Shown: positions 36,546-48,709 of the stretch, piece by piece | Numbering within the stretch: the first letter of the stretch is position 1 | How the letters are laid out: each line of letters opens with the position of its first letter | From: Prosapia bicincta | Lineage: Eukaryota > Arthropoda > Insecta > Hemiptera > Cercopidae | Direction: 5' to 3' | NCBI GenBank assembly: GCA_036971475.1 | Contig: JBAIZL010000003.1 | Location: forward strand, 110,099,070 to 110,163,069 | DNA length: 64,000 nucleotides | The notes under the pieces: model-generated | What the model was told of the DNA's origin: nothing | What the model saw: only the letters and a program-made list of their open reading frames with translations | Database searches by the model: none | Position numbers and translations under genes: made by a program

Positions 36546-39200
36546 TTGTTAATGGGAACAATTACTACCTAATTTGAAATTAATCATACATTACCTAATT
36601 TAGCTACTAGGGATACGATTCATATAATTTAACCGGTTGTGATGCTTATTTCAGAAAATCATTTTGATTAAAATGAAAATAGCCTTTTGTAATTTTACAA
36701 CAAATTACATTATTTAAAATAAACCAAAAATTATTCATGACATGTAAAAAAAAGATCACCATAAAAATATATGTTTTTCCACTGCAAGTTTTGATTTTTG
36801 TTTTTGTAAATACGATTGGTTAAAGTTTGCACTTGCATATAAGCAGTTAACTCTTATCAACCCTTTTCAAAACCAAGGGTTAAAAAGATATTTAACCCCT
36901 ATGACGTTGAAGACCTTGTAATTTCTACAAATTGTTTTTTTTATGAAATGTATAACTTACAAATACAGGGGTTTATCGTTCACAAACCAATAGGGTTTTT
37001 TGTGAAACTTCCGGAGCAGCATCTATGAAGCTGATAGAGCACCTACGCGCCAAACCAAAAAAACAAGTATATATGTTTGTCTCTATATAATATAGATAAG
37101 TATACAGTCGTGTGCATGCGGAAAGTTTATAAATTATCACTCAAAGTTACCATAATACCATAATAATTTAAAATTAAATTCAAAGATGGTACTCATAGAT
37201 TTAAAATTTGGAATATATTAAACGGTACAAATTTTTTTGTCGGTTCTGCGAGAACCGAGTACAGTCAGTTACATAAGATCCGAGAACATAGAATGCTAAC
37301 CTCTAAAGTTTCCTGCGGTTATTTTTAGTACTATTCTAGTTGTTTAAGGCGTGACTATACTTAGCCTTCCGACTACAAGCGAAAGTAGACGAACGGTAAA
37401 CGGCTGCTATATTGTATCTCCTCATATGTTGCACAGCAAAATTTGAGAATCATCAAAAACGATAAACTAAAAATATTATATAAACCACAGATAACTCGTG
37501 ATCTAAATTTAATTACTTAAAAATTATCAAACCATGACTAAACATATGCATTTAATATTTACGTTATGAGTTTTTCTAAGTCTTCTTCAATTTTTCAGTA
37601 ACCGGTACAGTTCTAATAACATGAATATTTAAAAATATAATAAAACCAATTTTAAGGATTAGTTTTGAGAATGGGTAATGTTCATAGTGTTTTATCAGAA
37701 TTTATTTTTTATTCCATTAATCAAAGCTCTTTCCAAAATTGCACTAAGTTAAGGACAAAGTAAAACGAAAACAAAAACATATATCTCTCAGTCGAATTTA
37801 GCGCTGCGTTCGTAGTGATATTTTTAAGAACTACGCAAGCCAACAGCTGAAGTGATCAAGTGATCGCCCGTGGTGATGTTGTAGCGTATGTACAGCACCT
37901 AGTTCCCAACATCCTTCGACACTGGAACAATTCTACCGAACCCCAGCCCTAATACCTCAAGCCCTGTCCCAAAGTTCTATACTTAATCAAGGGGCAGGCA
38001 CTGTAACATCGCCGGGGTCATTAAATCACTCGTCTTTTTACTGATTGATAGACGTCTAATCGCGCTAAAGAGAAAACTACGACCACAGAATATTTGGGGT
38101 TAGAAATAATCTAATGCTATCCATAGTTCTCATAATCTCCGTAACACTTGACAAGATAGTTGGCTTCAAAAATGCCTATGAAATCTACCCAAACGTGACA
38201 ATTTGTTGGAAGATAGAAGAGACGATCGGTTTCCTAAGATGAGTTTACTGCTATCGTATATTTCAACTTACATCCGAATCTGTGTCGGGGCTATAACAAC
38301 AGTAGAGGTGGTGTCAGATAGCGCCACTGTCCGGATGTACTGACTGATGATTGTCCCCAAACGGAAGTACTAATTTGATTGCATGCCTTTTCAGTTTCGA
38401 GTAGGCAGCAGAGGAAGAGGAGCATGTCATTCCTGCCATAGCCTCAATAACAAGGTATCTGTAAGGTAATACCTCTCCTTATCCCTTAGCATAAGGTGAT
38501 CCTTATGTTAACCTTATAAATTATTCCTAAGATACGGCGACACTTGCCGTGCCGTTTCATTTCGCTATCTCCTGATTCTCCATGGAAAGAGCTTATCAGC
38601 TTGGTATATGGGCAATCAATCCCGTTTCCTTCACTCGCGGTAGGGATACTAACAGGATGCGCATGTGAAACGGAGGTAGCTCGCTAGAGGTTGGCTGCCA
38701 CGAAGGCTGAAAGGGTTTTGGGGGCTCAAACCCGGGTAGAAAAAGAGTGATTTGCCGGACCCCTGGCGTGACGTATGAGCAGTCAGCATAGAATTAGCTA
38801 AGCTATGCTCTGACGAATTCCAACCACACTCTGTGTTAGAGCGAATACTTACTTCAGAATATTAAAGGTGATTGTAAGACTTGGTGATGCCAATATCACC
38901 TGAATTGTCTTTACGAAAGTTTTTAGTATTATCCTATACAGAAGACTACTTTCCAGAAAAGAGTTTCCATTCTTGATAAACAAAGCAAATACTAGAAGTG
39001 CAGGAGGTCCTTTTACTTTCCATTAGGAAACTTCAAGTTGGGTCACTGGTTGTGGCAAAATGCAACGGAAAGGAAATTCTGTCGTTTCTAAACATTACCT
39101 TCTTCTTTGATACGATTAAAGTGCCTGTGGCTCCTCACAGATCAATTTCATTGAAATAGATTTCAGACATTATTTATCTGTGTGGTATGGTTGGTGAATA
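36545..39200. other. Unassigned region, partly of higher GC
   Basis: 36545-37840 is AT-rich with nothing recognised. 37840-38870 is distinctly more GC-rich and balanced, with words such as GGGGGCTCAAACCCGGGTAG, which suggests an old retroelement 5' or 3' untranslated region. No protein motif is readable in either strand. Confidence 0.3.
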
Positions 39201-39204
39201 ATTC

Positions 39205-39236
39205 TTTTTCCATTCCATTCATTAGTTCACACTCTC

Positions 39237-39293
<57 letters not shown>

Positions 39294-39690
39294 TGTTAAA
39301 ATGTTCAATAATTCTTAAAATATTTTATATTTATCCGCTCAAGTTCAAATACATTTTTGTCAACTTGTAATGGATGATACTTGATGTTAATACTGTTTTA
39401 TAAAATATTAATTTATCTATTAAATTAAATAATGAATTAATTTTAAATTTATACAGGAGAAAAACTTTTCACAAAATGGGCAAAGTATGCAATATAGTTA
39501 TTTAGTCCCATTTGGCTTAAAATAAGTGACAACATACGATTTCTAAAACAGCTGATTTCACGTTGTAGAAAATGTGATAGAACAACTGTTTTAACGCATA
39601 TGTTATGTTACTTTATTTATATTAATTGTAATTATTTAATAAAAAGTAACTAAGATCAAAACTTTTTTTGTTTACCTAAGTAGGAATTGA
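39205..39690 (-). mobile_element. Dispersed repeat family A copy
   Basis: It begins with the tail complement CATTCATTAGTTCACACTCT, then TA run 39239-39291, ATCCGCTCAAGTTCAAATAC, CACAAAATGGGCAAAGTATG, AACAGCTGATTTCACG, and ends with ACCTAAGTAGGAATTGATTT at about 39690. Confidence 0.7.
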
Positions 39691-39699
39691 TTTTAAAAC

Positions 39700-41384
39700 A
39701 TTTTTGTTTATATTTCTTTTTTATATTTAGTATTAAAATTAAAAACGTCTAATGATATTCGATGTAATTTAATTACTCTCTGAATGCCTAAACTTTTATT
39801 ACTTAGTGTTAACAAAACTGTTCAATTTTAAAAGCCCCAACAGACTTTACTTGGCAGAAATGACTCAATTATATTCTTATTTCTAACATTCAATAAGTGA
39901 GCCGCATGCAAAATTAATTTTCTGCATTTGATGCCACCTCATATAGATGTTTTTAAAGACAATACATTTTTAACGGGTAGTAAGATGTGTTACTTTTAAC
40001 CAAATTAAATTTATAAATAGAGTTTGGAAAATAAACTTTATTACGTTCTTTATGTTATTTTCAACTCGAAAAAAAATGTAAATATATTTATTGTAAATAC
40101 CAGAAAAAATATTTTAAGTATAAAATTGCTAATAGTGTAGTGTAAATTAATGTGGTACTTTGAATCTCATCATGCAAAAAAATCATAATCCCTTTTTATA
40201 AATTCGTTTCTCTATATTATATAATTACATTATATTTATTTTTTGTAGAGTTGGTATTACTATTAAAACATTTGTAATTAATGGCTGTATTGTAAAATAC
40301 TAGCTAAATATTATATTACATCGAAAAACAATCGCTTTAATTAATTGGCATGTATAATACATTCTACCTTATCCCTACATATTATATGTATATTTACAAG
40401 TAAATATACATTTTTTCGAACTACTGTAGCATCACCTTTTTAATTCAGCCATAAAATATTGTCAGAAGATCTTATACTTGCAAAAATGTTTGCAAAGAAT
40501 AGGTTTACAGCTTCATAACCTCGAGTACTTTAAATTTACCGATACCGAGTTAGTAATAGCTGTTATAAAGTAATCGTTATTTAATAAGAAAGAACATTTT
40601 CTTATTCTCAAAAATACACCTATTATTATTATATGAAATGTCATCCCTAGAATTAAAATAAAGAGTTCAACAATGGATTACAACAATGGAAATGTTGACC
40701 AAAAATGAGATAGACAATATGCGTATGCCTATAAATTACCTACTTAACACAATACAATTATTTATTGTGAACGGATAAACAATTTCTCCTTCAATGTATG
40801 CTCAATAGCGTAAATCTTTCGCCAAGAAAACGTTGTGTTTATTTATTTACAGAGAGAGAACATAAACAAAAAGTAAACTTAAACAAAACCTTAAAAAATA
40901 CTGGAAACCATAACCTTACCTACTTTTATTAACCTCTAAATATCTTCAATCAAAACACTTTCTAACTTGAGATAAAAATACACGGACTAATGATTTTGGC
41001 ATATCTCTTGCTAACAATATATACTCAACACACATGCGTGTAGACACGCTTTTAGATCAAAATAACGCGCTCATGCGCGATGTGTGTACGTTATCAACCA
41101 CACTCTGCGGCCGAGGTCCACAGCCACCTACACACCATAGCTTTTGTTGCTTAAGATGGCCTAGTTAATTTTCAAACTCAACATTCAATACTTTACTACG
41201 CCGAAACATATTAACAAAAAGTCATTTCCCATTACTTAGGAGATATAAGACAAGCCATTGGTCAGTACGGCAGTACAATATGAAGAGATTTGAAATTTAA
41301 AGAGCACTGATTGAAATTCCCGTATATGAATTGTAGCCTATACTTTTTGATATTCATGTTTAATTGAACATTCGGCGTAGTTAT
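39700..41384. other. AT-rich region without recognised gene
   Basis: There is no coding or repeat family. A small CpG-bearing stretch at 41030-41120 contains near-palindromic words (CACATGCGTGTAGACACGC, GCGCTCATGCGC), but no gene start is apparent. Confidence 0.3.
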
Positions 41385-41850
41385 TGAATAAATTATAAGC
41401 CAGTTCAATATCGAGTCAAAAGTGTATTTATTAAGTGCAACGTTTCAACAACTAATTTGTTCACCTTGAAAAAGTTTTACATTCCATTATAAATAAGCAT
41501 AAAAATACAAGTACACTCACAACAAAAATTTCTAAAACTTTAAAAAAATTATTAAAAATTGTTTAAAGTAAATAATTAAATGTTTATAATGAATTAATTT
41601 TAATTTTATATGGAAGATAAACGTTTCACAAAAGGGGCAAGGTAGGCAATAAAGTTATTTCGTCCCATTTAGCGTAAAATGAGTGATAACATATGATTTT
41701 ATGAACGGCTCATTTTATATTATAGTTTATGTGGTAGAACTACTGTTTTAACGCATAGTTTATGTTACTTTATTTATATCGATTCTAATTATTTATTAAA
41801 AAGTACCTAAACAAGAATTGTTTTTGTTGACCTAAGTAAGAATCGACTTT
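41385..41850 (-). mobile_element. Single PLE arm (AACGTT family) fused to a truncated family A copy
   Basis: 41390-41570 matches the left arm at 33940-34100 (AGTGCAACGTTTCAACAACT, TTGTTCACCTTG). At about 41575 it passes into family A read on the minus strand (ACAAAAGGGGCAAGG, then GTTGACCTAAGTAAGAATCG near 41830). The family A tail and TA run are missing. Confidence 0.5.
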
Positions 41851-43020
41851 AAAAATGTGTGAATTAGTTGTTTTATTTACGTAAGCAAATTTATGATTTA
41901 ATAAGGTGGTAATATTTAAACTATAGCACATTCAAAAAAACTATATTTTGAATGCTAAATTAATCAAGTTGTTTTACAAGTAAAAGTGTCTACGTTCAAC
42001 TACCTCGTGCAATACAGCTTCGTCCCAACACGGTGAGAGATCCTAGGAAGATAAGGTCATGACTAAACAGCTCCGGCTTCACAACAAACAGAATCAGTCT
42101 AAATCTTGGTGAATTGAACTCAACACATAAACACGCTCAGACCCAGTTCCTCCGTTCACACCAGTTGAATCCAGTTCAACCCGATCCAGTCCTGTTAGAA
42201 TATCTCTGTCAGCTAGCGACGAGCAACACAAGACACGATAAATGTGCCGCAAATTAATATAAAAGTAAACAAAAATGCTGGGATACTGGAAATAAATCAT
42301 AGGAATAGAAATTTTAATCCTTTTGTGGGGGGGATTACAGAATATTCACAGCATCTGGTAAATTTATATCATCATATTATAATTAAGTAACAAAAAGTTC
42401 CTCAAACATTCAAAATACTGTGGAATATCTACTGATAGTTCAAAAGGTATCTGAAGATAGGGAAAAGTACGAAAATTCAGTCTTTGAAGTGAAAACTTCT
42501 ATAGCTCGCCTAGACAAACTTATTGGATGAACATAAACATACAATTTCGAACAAGTATAATTTCCGTCAGGTTACGCTATCAGTCTTCTCAAAGTGGAAA
42601 AATCGATAACTACTAATTGATCAATATAAACAAAAATTGTTCAAAGTTAATTCCTACTTAACAAATATAAATTTTATTTTAGTTACTTTTGTAAAATAAT
42701 TACAACTAATATAAATAAAGTAACATTGCCTATGCGTTAAAACAGCTGTTCTGCGACATAACCTACAACATAAAATCAGCTGCTTTATGAAATTATATGT
42801 TATCAATTATTTTAAGCCAAATCTGACGAAACAACTATATTGCACGCCTTGCCCCTTTTGTAAAAGGTTTTTCCTCATGTAAAGTTAAAATAAATTAATT
42901 ACATTTCTTTGATTTAATTTGTAAAAACTGTATTAAAATCAAATTCCATCCATTATAAGTTTAAATAAATTTTTTATGACTATCGGAATTTTAAATTTTG
43001 TAAATTTGTTAAAACTTACT

Positions 43021-43068
43021 AAGACAGAACGTTTTCCATCGCTATGTGGCGATCTTCATCAGTGTCTT
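43021..43068 (-). ncRNA. Best hammerhead-ribozyme-like motif
   Basis: On the minus strand: AAGACA (stem I), CTGATGA (43062-43056), extra A, GATCGC, loop CACATA, GCGATG (five inner pairs, outermost G-G mismatch), GAA (43036-43034), self-complementary AACGTT (43033-43028), C at the cleavage position, TGTCTT closing a perfect 6 bp stem I. The position, just downstream of the endonuclease stop codon, agrees with PLE ribozymes. The extra A and the mismatch leave activity uncertain. Confidence 0.55.
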
Positions 43069-43193
43069 CTGCTTGGAGATGTCGGGTCAAGCGGTGACGG
43101 TTTTTAAGACAGGTTTTCGATAGTATCAAAGAGTATGTGTGATTTGTATCGTGTTTGTTTAATATGTTTGTACTTTGTGTTTTGACTCTTTAT

Positions 43194-43231
43194 TTAAAGC
43201 TGCGACCTGTTTGTCCAATGTAGAATTTGCA
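43194..43231 (-). pseudogene. PLE GIY-YIG endonuclease fragment, minus arm
   Basis: The minus strand reads CKFYIGQTGRSFK, the core of the GIY-YIG nuclease motif as found in Penelope-like polyproteins (FYIGQTGR), including the catalytic Tyr and the Arg after QTG. A stop codon follows directly in this arm, where a deletion has joined it to the element's 3' end. Confidence 0.75.
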
Positions 43232-43542
43232 GCTTTAAACAAAGAGTCGGAGAACACAAACAGAACACAAACTCAACATTTTACAATCACACAAAAGAAG
43301 CAGGACACAAATACACAGACATTTACCATAACCTAAAAATCCTACACATCAACAAAAAAAGACCACATCTCAACACACTAGCACAATATGAAATTTACAG
43401 ACACACAAAATCACATAATACAAACATATTAGACGAACAAACACAATACAAATCACACGTACTCTTTGAAACTATAGAAAACCTGCCTTTAAAACCGTCA
43501 CCGCTTGACCCGACATCTCCAAGCAGAAGACACTGATGAAGA
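43222..43542 (+). pseudogene. PLE GIY-YIG endonuclease C-terminus, plus arm
   Basis: An uninterrupted frame of about 100 codons runs from SFKQRVGEHKQNTNSTFYNH (about 43231-43290) through TKEAGHKYTDIYHNLKILHI and NTLAQYEIYRHTKSHNTNIL to the stop at 43533. RSFK.R..EH, S.FY.H....GH, and L...E.YEIY match the back half of the GIY-YIG domain and C-terminal tail of Penelope-like elements. The FYIGQTGR motif itself lies across the palindrome centre and is readable only on the other strand. Confidence 0.75.
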
Positions 43543-43574
43543 TCGCCACATAGCGATCGAAGACGTTGTGTCTC
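43527..43574 (+). ncRNA. Hammerhead-like motif, plus arm, cleavage site altered
   Basis: AAGACA, CTGATGA (43533-43539), extra A, GATCGC-CACATA-GCGATC (perfect 6 bp), GAA (43559-43561), GACGTT (one change from AACGTT), then G where C, A or U is required, TGTCTC. Stem II is better than in the other arm but the cleavage site is lost. The CTGATGA box overlaps the TGA stop of the endonuclease frame. Confidence 0.5.
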
Positions 43575-43789
43575 GGTAACTTTTAACAAACTTACAAAAT
43601 TTAAAGTTCGGATAGACTTAAACTAATGTTTAAGTGATTAATAAGATTCACCGAATAAAAGACTACAAAATTCAATGATTTAAAAAAATGTATTTGATCT
43701 TGAGTGGATGAATAAAAAATAGTTTATTAACGATTGAAAAATTGAACAAGTTATATATAAAAAGGTGAACTAATAGAAAAAATTGAAAA

Positions 43790-44528
43790 ATATTAAGATA
43801 GTAAAAAGGGATGTTAATTAAAAGACTGAAAGCACTTTAAGCAAACAAATATTTTTCTGAAATATTTAGATAAAACCCTATTCCTGATTGCAATAGTGAT
43901 ATATTTTGGTAGGATAAAGTGACTGCAAAATGGGATCGACTGACATTTTACTCAGAATTTTGGCTGAACGTATCCAGTCCCTCTACAGCTCAGGTTGCAT
44001 ATATATTACCGCATAACATTAGGTTCTGGCACTGTTGCCTCGTTACTCATTATGAGATCATGCTAAAATATACCGTCTGCTGTGGTAATTGTGTTGAATA
44101 GCAGACGCTGAAAGTAAAACTGTGGTCTCGCATCTCTCTATTCTTGGCCGCTTCGCAACAAATTATGTGCTTGGTTTATTGAATTTTTAATATATATCTT
44201 ATTCAACTGTTTCATTAAGTTTTAGTTGAATTTAACTAGAGCTTAATAACAAAAAAAATTTAAGACTAACTAATTTTATACACTAACAGCGCTCAAACAT
44301 TTGACAAAAACAGTTGTTTGTTATAATAGGAGTACACTTTACACCTTTAAAATGCTTCAGAAAAAACTTAATTATTAATTTTATTAAATATTTTTTCTGT
44401 AGTTATGTAATAAAACCAAATACAACTGCATATACACGACACTTTTCTAATTACAACCTAACAGCCCTTTTTTGTGTGCGCGCCATTCTAACTCAGGAAA
44501 CACAAAATACTAGGCGACTTATGTATAC
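43790..44528. other. AT-rich region without recognised gene
   Basis: No coding or repeat is recognised; the short open frame at 43919-44101 has no family signature. Confidence 0.3.
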
Positions 44529-44598
<70 letters not shown>

Positions 44599-44715
44599 AA
44601 CAAAAGTCAAAATAATATTCCTGATGATGTTGGTACTGTTAGTCAACGAAAAGCTTTGAATTGTAAATTCAAATATAATTCTTGTATTTGTATTTTGACT
44701 TTTGTTCTTTATTAA
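44529..44715. mobile_element. (TA)n run plus short AAGCTT-family palindrome
   Basis: TA run 44529-44595 is followed by AAAGAACAAAAGTCAAAAT (44596-44614) and its complement (44693-44712). Between them is a complete hammerhead-like motif (44621-44657): CTGATGA, extra T, GTTGG/TCAAC stem, GAA, AAGCTT, T, with ATTC/GAAT as stem I. It is the right arm of the element at 7174 with its own short inverted end. Confidence 0.55.
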
Positions 44716-44854
44716 TACACAAAAAAACATATTGCGATATTTATATATATATATATAAAGTTATTATTATTACTTGTAAATCATTTTTTCCACCACTAAG
44801 TGCAATAATTTTACCGTATGTGATGAGGCACTTTTTGGACAACTTGAAATATCA

Positions 44855-44856
<2 letters not shown>

Positions 44857-44906
<50 letters not shown>
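44857..44906. repeat. (TA)n microsatellite
   Basis: A pure TA run followed by small palindromes (TTATCCATTAATGGATAA near 44919). Confidence 0.9.
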
Positions 44907-44909
<3 letters not shown>

Positions 44910-45124
44910 ACATTATCCATTAATGGATAAAAATTATCCATAATGGTGGATAAAATTACTCACATAGTAATATATTAACTTCATATATATATATATATAC
45001 AGTTTATTCTTTTTTTATTATTGGAACAATAAAATATAATTAACTAAAAAATACGTGAAAACGTAAAAGAGTTATGATACGCAACAACCAAAAGTAAAAC
45101 CAGTAATATAAATAAATATTGATT

Positions 45125-45530
45125 AAAGTCAATTCCTACTTAGATCAATAAAAAAAAATTTAATTTTAGTTACTTTCTAATATTTTTTTTACAATTAATA
45201 TAAATAAAGTAACATAATTTATGCCTTAAAACAGCTGTTCTATCAGACAACTTTAACATAAAATCAGCTGTTTCATAAAATCATATGTTATCACTTATTT
45301 CAAGCCAAATGGGACGAAATAACTATATTACATATCTTGCCCCTTTTATGAAACGTTTTTCTGACATATAAATTCTAAAATCAATTCATTAAATAAAATT
45401 AATTAATTAATATTTGAAAAAACTGTATTATCATCAATTTTCATTCACTATAAACTTTAAAAATATTCACTGTATTTGAACTTGAGTTGATGAATTAAAA
45501 GAATTTTATTAACGATTGAAAATTTGAACC
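45125..45530 (+). mobile_element. Dispersed repeat family A, tail replaced
   Basis: Head AAGTCAATTCCTACTTAGATC, AACAGCTGTTCTATCAGACA, CTATATTACATATCTTGCCC, and 3' block ending AACGATTGAAAATTTGAACC. The usual TA run and tail are replaced by a hammerhead-bearing PLE arm from about 45530. Confidence 0.65.
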
Positions 45531-45542
45531 TTCGTCACTGAC

Positions 45543-45579
45543 GAGGCTGAAGAAGTCGTAAGACGAAAACGTTTTCTCC
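45543..45579 (+). ncRNA. Hammerhead-ribozyme-like motif
   Basis: GAGG (stem I), CTGAAGA (45547-45553), extra A, GTC, loop GTAA, a one-nt offset, GAC (3 bp), GAA (45565-45567), self-complementary AACGTT (45568-45573), T, TCTCC closing stem I over 4 bp. It is followed by the arm word TCTGGTCGCAAGTAATAG at about 45629, shared with the palindrome at 13701. Confidence 0.4.
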
Positions 45580-45659
45580 AAGTATAAGTTAACAAATTAA
45601 CAACTTTTAGTTAACAAAAAATCTGGTCGCAAGTAATAGCAAAAGTGTAATAAAAATAA

Positions 45660-47265
45660 AAGGAATTGAAAAATAGTAACAAGAAAAGAAAGAACAGTTT
45701 TTTCTCTTCAATACAGTGAGGTAATATAAGACTGTTATACTATAATTATAGCCTACCAAGCTGGCACAGGCTACTTTAAAAAAAATATGTGAATAATTCA
45801 CTTTGGCGGGAGTGAAAAAAAGTCAGTAATAAGATGTATCATAGTACATTTAGGTTTGGTTGCTAAGGCGGCAATGTAAAAACGTTTGCATAAACTTGAC
45901 TGTAGTTGTGCAAAGTCCTATTATAATATTTTTTGTATATTTTAAAACGCAAATTATTATACAAAAGAACCAATAAAATATAAAATCCGACTCGAGGATT
46001 TTGATGACAAAATAATTGTTAACGTAAGCACAAAAAGTAAGAAACTCAAACAAAAACAACAAAACTCGAGGGAAAAAGTCATTACACTGATATTTATTAA
46101 CAAAACCTCGAATACGATTACCCAAAAAACAGAGTACAAAATATCATTTAAAACAAATAATAAACTACTATAATATAATATACAATACAATGTGACCAAA
46201 CTGAAATACACCGACCACCATGCATAAATAAATTAAACTGTCAAATTAAATTTAAAAAGTAAACAAACATTCAGCAAAGTATACAATTCGTGAGACATAT
46301 AAAGAGATTTCACCGGGCTAAGCCGTTACCTACTTGACATTAAGAGTAGAGGGAGCGCTGAGTAAGTGTTTATCGAACCTAGCTGTTATGTTTTGGTTCG
46401 CCAGCGGTGTATCTTACACCACTGTGCCTAGATGCGAGAGAAGGGTATAGCAGCTGTTAGGCTTCTACCTCCAATAATCTACGAACTTCACTCCTACCCA
46501 TATCACGTCCCTTGCTATATCTCGTGAGTTATACAATCAATGGGCCATTTTTTGGTGACCACAAAATAGCAAATATGAAATAATCTACACTTACACAGAT
46601 ATTAGCCAAAATATACAAGTTGTCTACATCTGTTAAATAAAGTGCATATATTTAAGCCTATATGTAAACCGTGTACCAGATTGAGATGGCCCTATAACCG
46701 GAAGCACATGACTACACTAAGGGCGAGTGATGGTCTACTTCAGGTAGGCGACTCCTCTGGGAATCATCATGCCCTACCTAATGTTCTTTAGTCCTAACTA
46801 AATCGCGTTTTTCTTCATCTTATAAGAGGATGTAAAGCGTTTTAAACTGAAGACACCCATTTATTTATATCCCCAACATTGCAGTTAAGATCCTCCCCAT
46901 ATTCTCTACCAGTAGGACGTAGATTGGAAGCACATGAAACCAAGTAGACATTCAAAGGGGACCAATTACTCAATTCCCTTTACAAATTATTACTGGCTGA
47001 GCCTAGTCTTCTACCTTTTGAAGGCTCTATTCATTTTGATTATTCAAAGACGGCCACTAATTCAAAACCATTAGCCCTTAACTTTATTGTTGTGGCAAGA
47101 GGGTCTTACATCATTTTTATCAAGAAAACCTGATTCTGTTATGACTTAAACTTATTTCCAGTTTCAAAACAATGTACATTTTTTTAATTTAACAAATATA
47201 TAGAATACTTAGATTTCATAAAGCTACTAAATATTTTTAAAACTTTAGTTGTTCTATTCGGGGAG
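45660..47265. other. Unassigned region
   Basis: AT-rich to about 46280, then a block of balanced composition (46300-47100) without readable protein motifs. Minus-strand frames at 45850-46211 are AT-driven and hydrophobic, and I recognise no family. Confidence 0.3.
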
Positions 47266-47269
47266 TGCT

Positions 47270-47725
47270 GACATAAGTGAATTTTTTTTTGCCACGCCTA
47301 CAAAAATTTTTAATTAGTAAAAACATCGAATTTTACGTAATGAGAAACTACCTAAAGATTTGTTATCAGAGCGCCTAAGAATGTTTTTACTTCAAAAATT
47401 GGATTTAAAAACAGCTTAATACTCGTATTATCGTTATAGTAAAATATTTTTATTGAAATCCACCCAAATTTAAACAAATTAATATATTTATTAAATGATC
47501 AAAACTATATAATAATAATCTTTTTCTTAAAAATGTTCAATAAATAATATGACATACCTACGTGTTAAAACAATTGTTTTACAACATAATGTAGGGTATA
47601 ACATGAAATAAGCTTATATATGAAATCACATGTTTTCATTTAATTCAATTTGAGGTGACTCATAGCGTGACCTGGTGTAATTTATACTGACGCTATTAAT
47701 CTGACGGAAATTATACTGACGCGTA
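47270..47725 (+). mobile_element. Dispersed repeat family C copy
   Basis: It shares, in order, GCGCCTAAGAATGTTT, AAAATGTTCAATAAATAAT, TATATGAAATCACATG, TTTGAGGTGACT and GACGCTATTAATCTGACGG with the split copy at 62690-63695, and in part with 54165-54360. The central part resembles family A around CATATGTTATCA. It is non-coding. Ends are not defined. Confidence 0.5.
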
Positions 47726-47802
47726 AGTATTTATGTCTATATAATAAGTTTTTGTAGGCGTCGATATTAAAGTTTTCACTTAATTAGCTTGTTTTTTCTA
47801 TT

Positions 47803-48027
47803 TTAATTAAATGTACTTATATTGTTGTGAATCATCACGCTATTAACCAAGACATCGGACATTGAGGTTATGTTAGTCGTAGTTTCGGTGCTTGCCAGCT
47901 GTCCGTCGCAATCGAATTTCCTAAAGCAACGATGAACAAGGTTTAATAACAGCTGCCAAAATAAAATAACTTTTTCTGTAATGAATCGTTGCATTGCAAC
48001 CTTATATTGCAATATATATTCCGGCAT
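47803..48027 (-). other. Unassigned minus-strand open frame
   Basis: 74 codons from a real ATG in more balanced composition than the flanks. The predicted peptide has no domain, signal or repeat that I recognise, and no clear splice sites bound it. It is kept as a weak candidate only. Confidence 0.2.
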
Positions 48028-48261
48028 TTAGTGTTTCACAAAGCTATCAAGACATTAGGCAGCTAAATAGGTTGGATCGCTAACTGTAAACAATAAGCTG
48101 TGACAAACATTTCACAACTATATAATAATGGATAATAATTAAATTTATATTTATTTTAATAAATAATTATTTTAATTAGTATTTACTACATTTATTTACT
48201 TTAAAATTAAATTTAAAAACTTTTGTATTTATTAAAGTTTAACAAACCCGTGTATTATTTC

Positions 48262-48708
48262 AATTCTTTTTATTAGTTCACACTCTCCTTATATACATCT
48301 TGTTCAAATTTTCAATGCTTAATAAAATGCGAACTTTTTATTCATCCACTCAAGTTCAAATAATTTTTTTAATCTTGTAGTGGATAAAAATAGATGTTAA
48401 TACAGTTTGTTTTCTATTTTAAAATAATTTAATAATAAATAAATTGTATTTTAATATGGGAGGAAACCTTTCCAAAAGGGTGCTATGTATGGAATATAGT
48501 TTTTGTCCCATTTGGTTTAAAATAAGTGATAACATATGATTTCATAAAACAGCTGATTTTATGTTATAGGTTATGTGGTAGAACAGCTGTTTTAACGCAT
48601 AGGTTATGTTACTTTATTTGTATTAATTGTAATTATTTAATAAGAAGTAACTAAAATAAAATTTCATTTTCTTGACCTAAGTAGGAATTGACTTTAAAAA
48701 CCTTTTGT
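48262..48708 (-). mobile_element. Dispersed repeat family A copy
   Basis: It opens with CAATTCTTTTTATTAGTTCA and CTCCTTATATACATCTTG (no TA expansion), then ATCCACTCAAGTTCAAATAA, AACAGCTGATTTTATG, GAACAGCTGTTTTAACGC, and ends GACCTAAGTAGGAATTGACT. With 32520-32957 it is one of the best preserved copies for building a consensus. Confidence 0.75.
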
Positions 48709-48709
48709 G

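Larger units (their letters stand above)
42978..43618. mobile_element. Penelope-like element palindrome carrying GIY-YIG remnants
   Basis: The ends GACTATCGGAATTTTAAATT and AATTTAAAGTTCGGATAGAC are inverted. Both arms carry the same 3' region of a PLE: the end of the endonuclease frame, a terminator, then a hammerhead-like motif with stem III word AACGTT or GACGTT. The left arm has an internal deletion relative to the right arm. The palindrome centre lies inside the GIY-YIG motif. Inverted, 5'-truncated double copies are typical of Penelope-like insertions. Confidence 0.75.
42636..43785 (+). mobile_element. Dispersed repeat family A copy, split by a PLE palindrome
   Basis: Head AGTTAATTCCTACTTAACAA, ACAGCTGTTCTGCGACATAA, TTGCACGCCTTGCCCC, ATCAAATTCCATCCATTATA, then the 640 bp palindrome (42978-43618), then AAAATGTATTTGATCTTGAG, GTGGATGAATAAAA, and tail AAGGTGAACTAATAG to about 43785. 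The interruption lies in the 3' block rather than the TA tract. Confidence 0.7.

Noticed and set aside
43395..43589. 64-codon minus-strand frame with many cysteines
   Set aside because: It lies opposite the plus-strand GIY-YIG frame and is a shadow of it.
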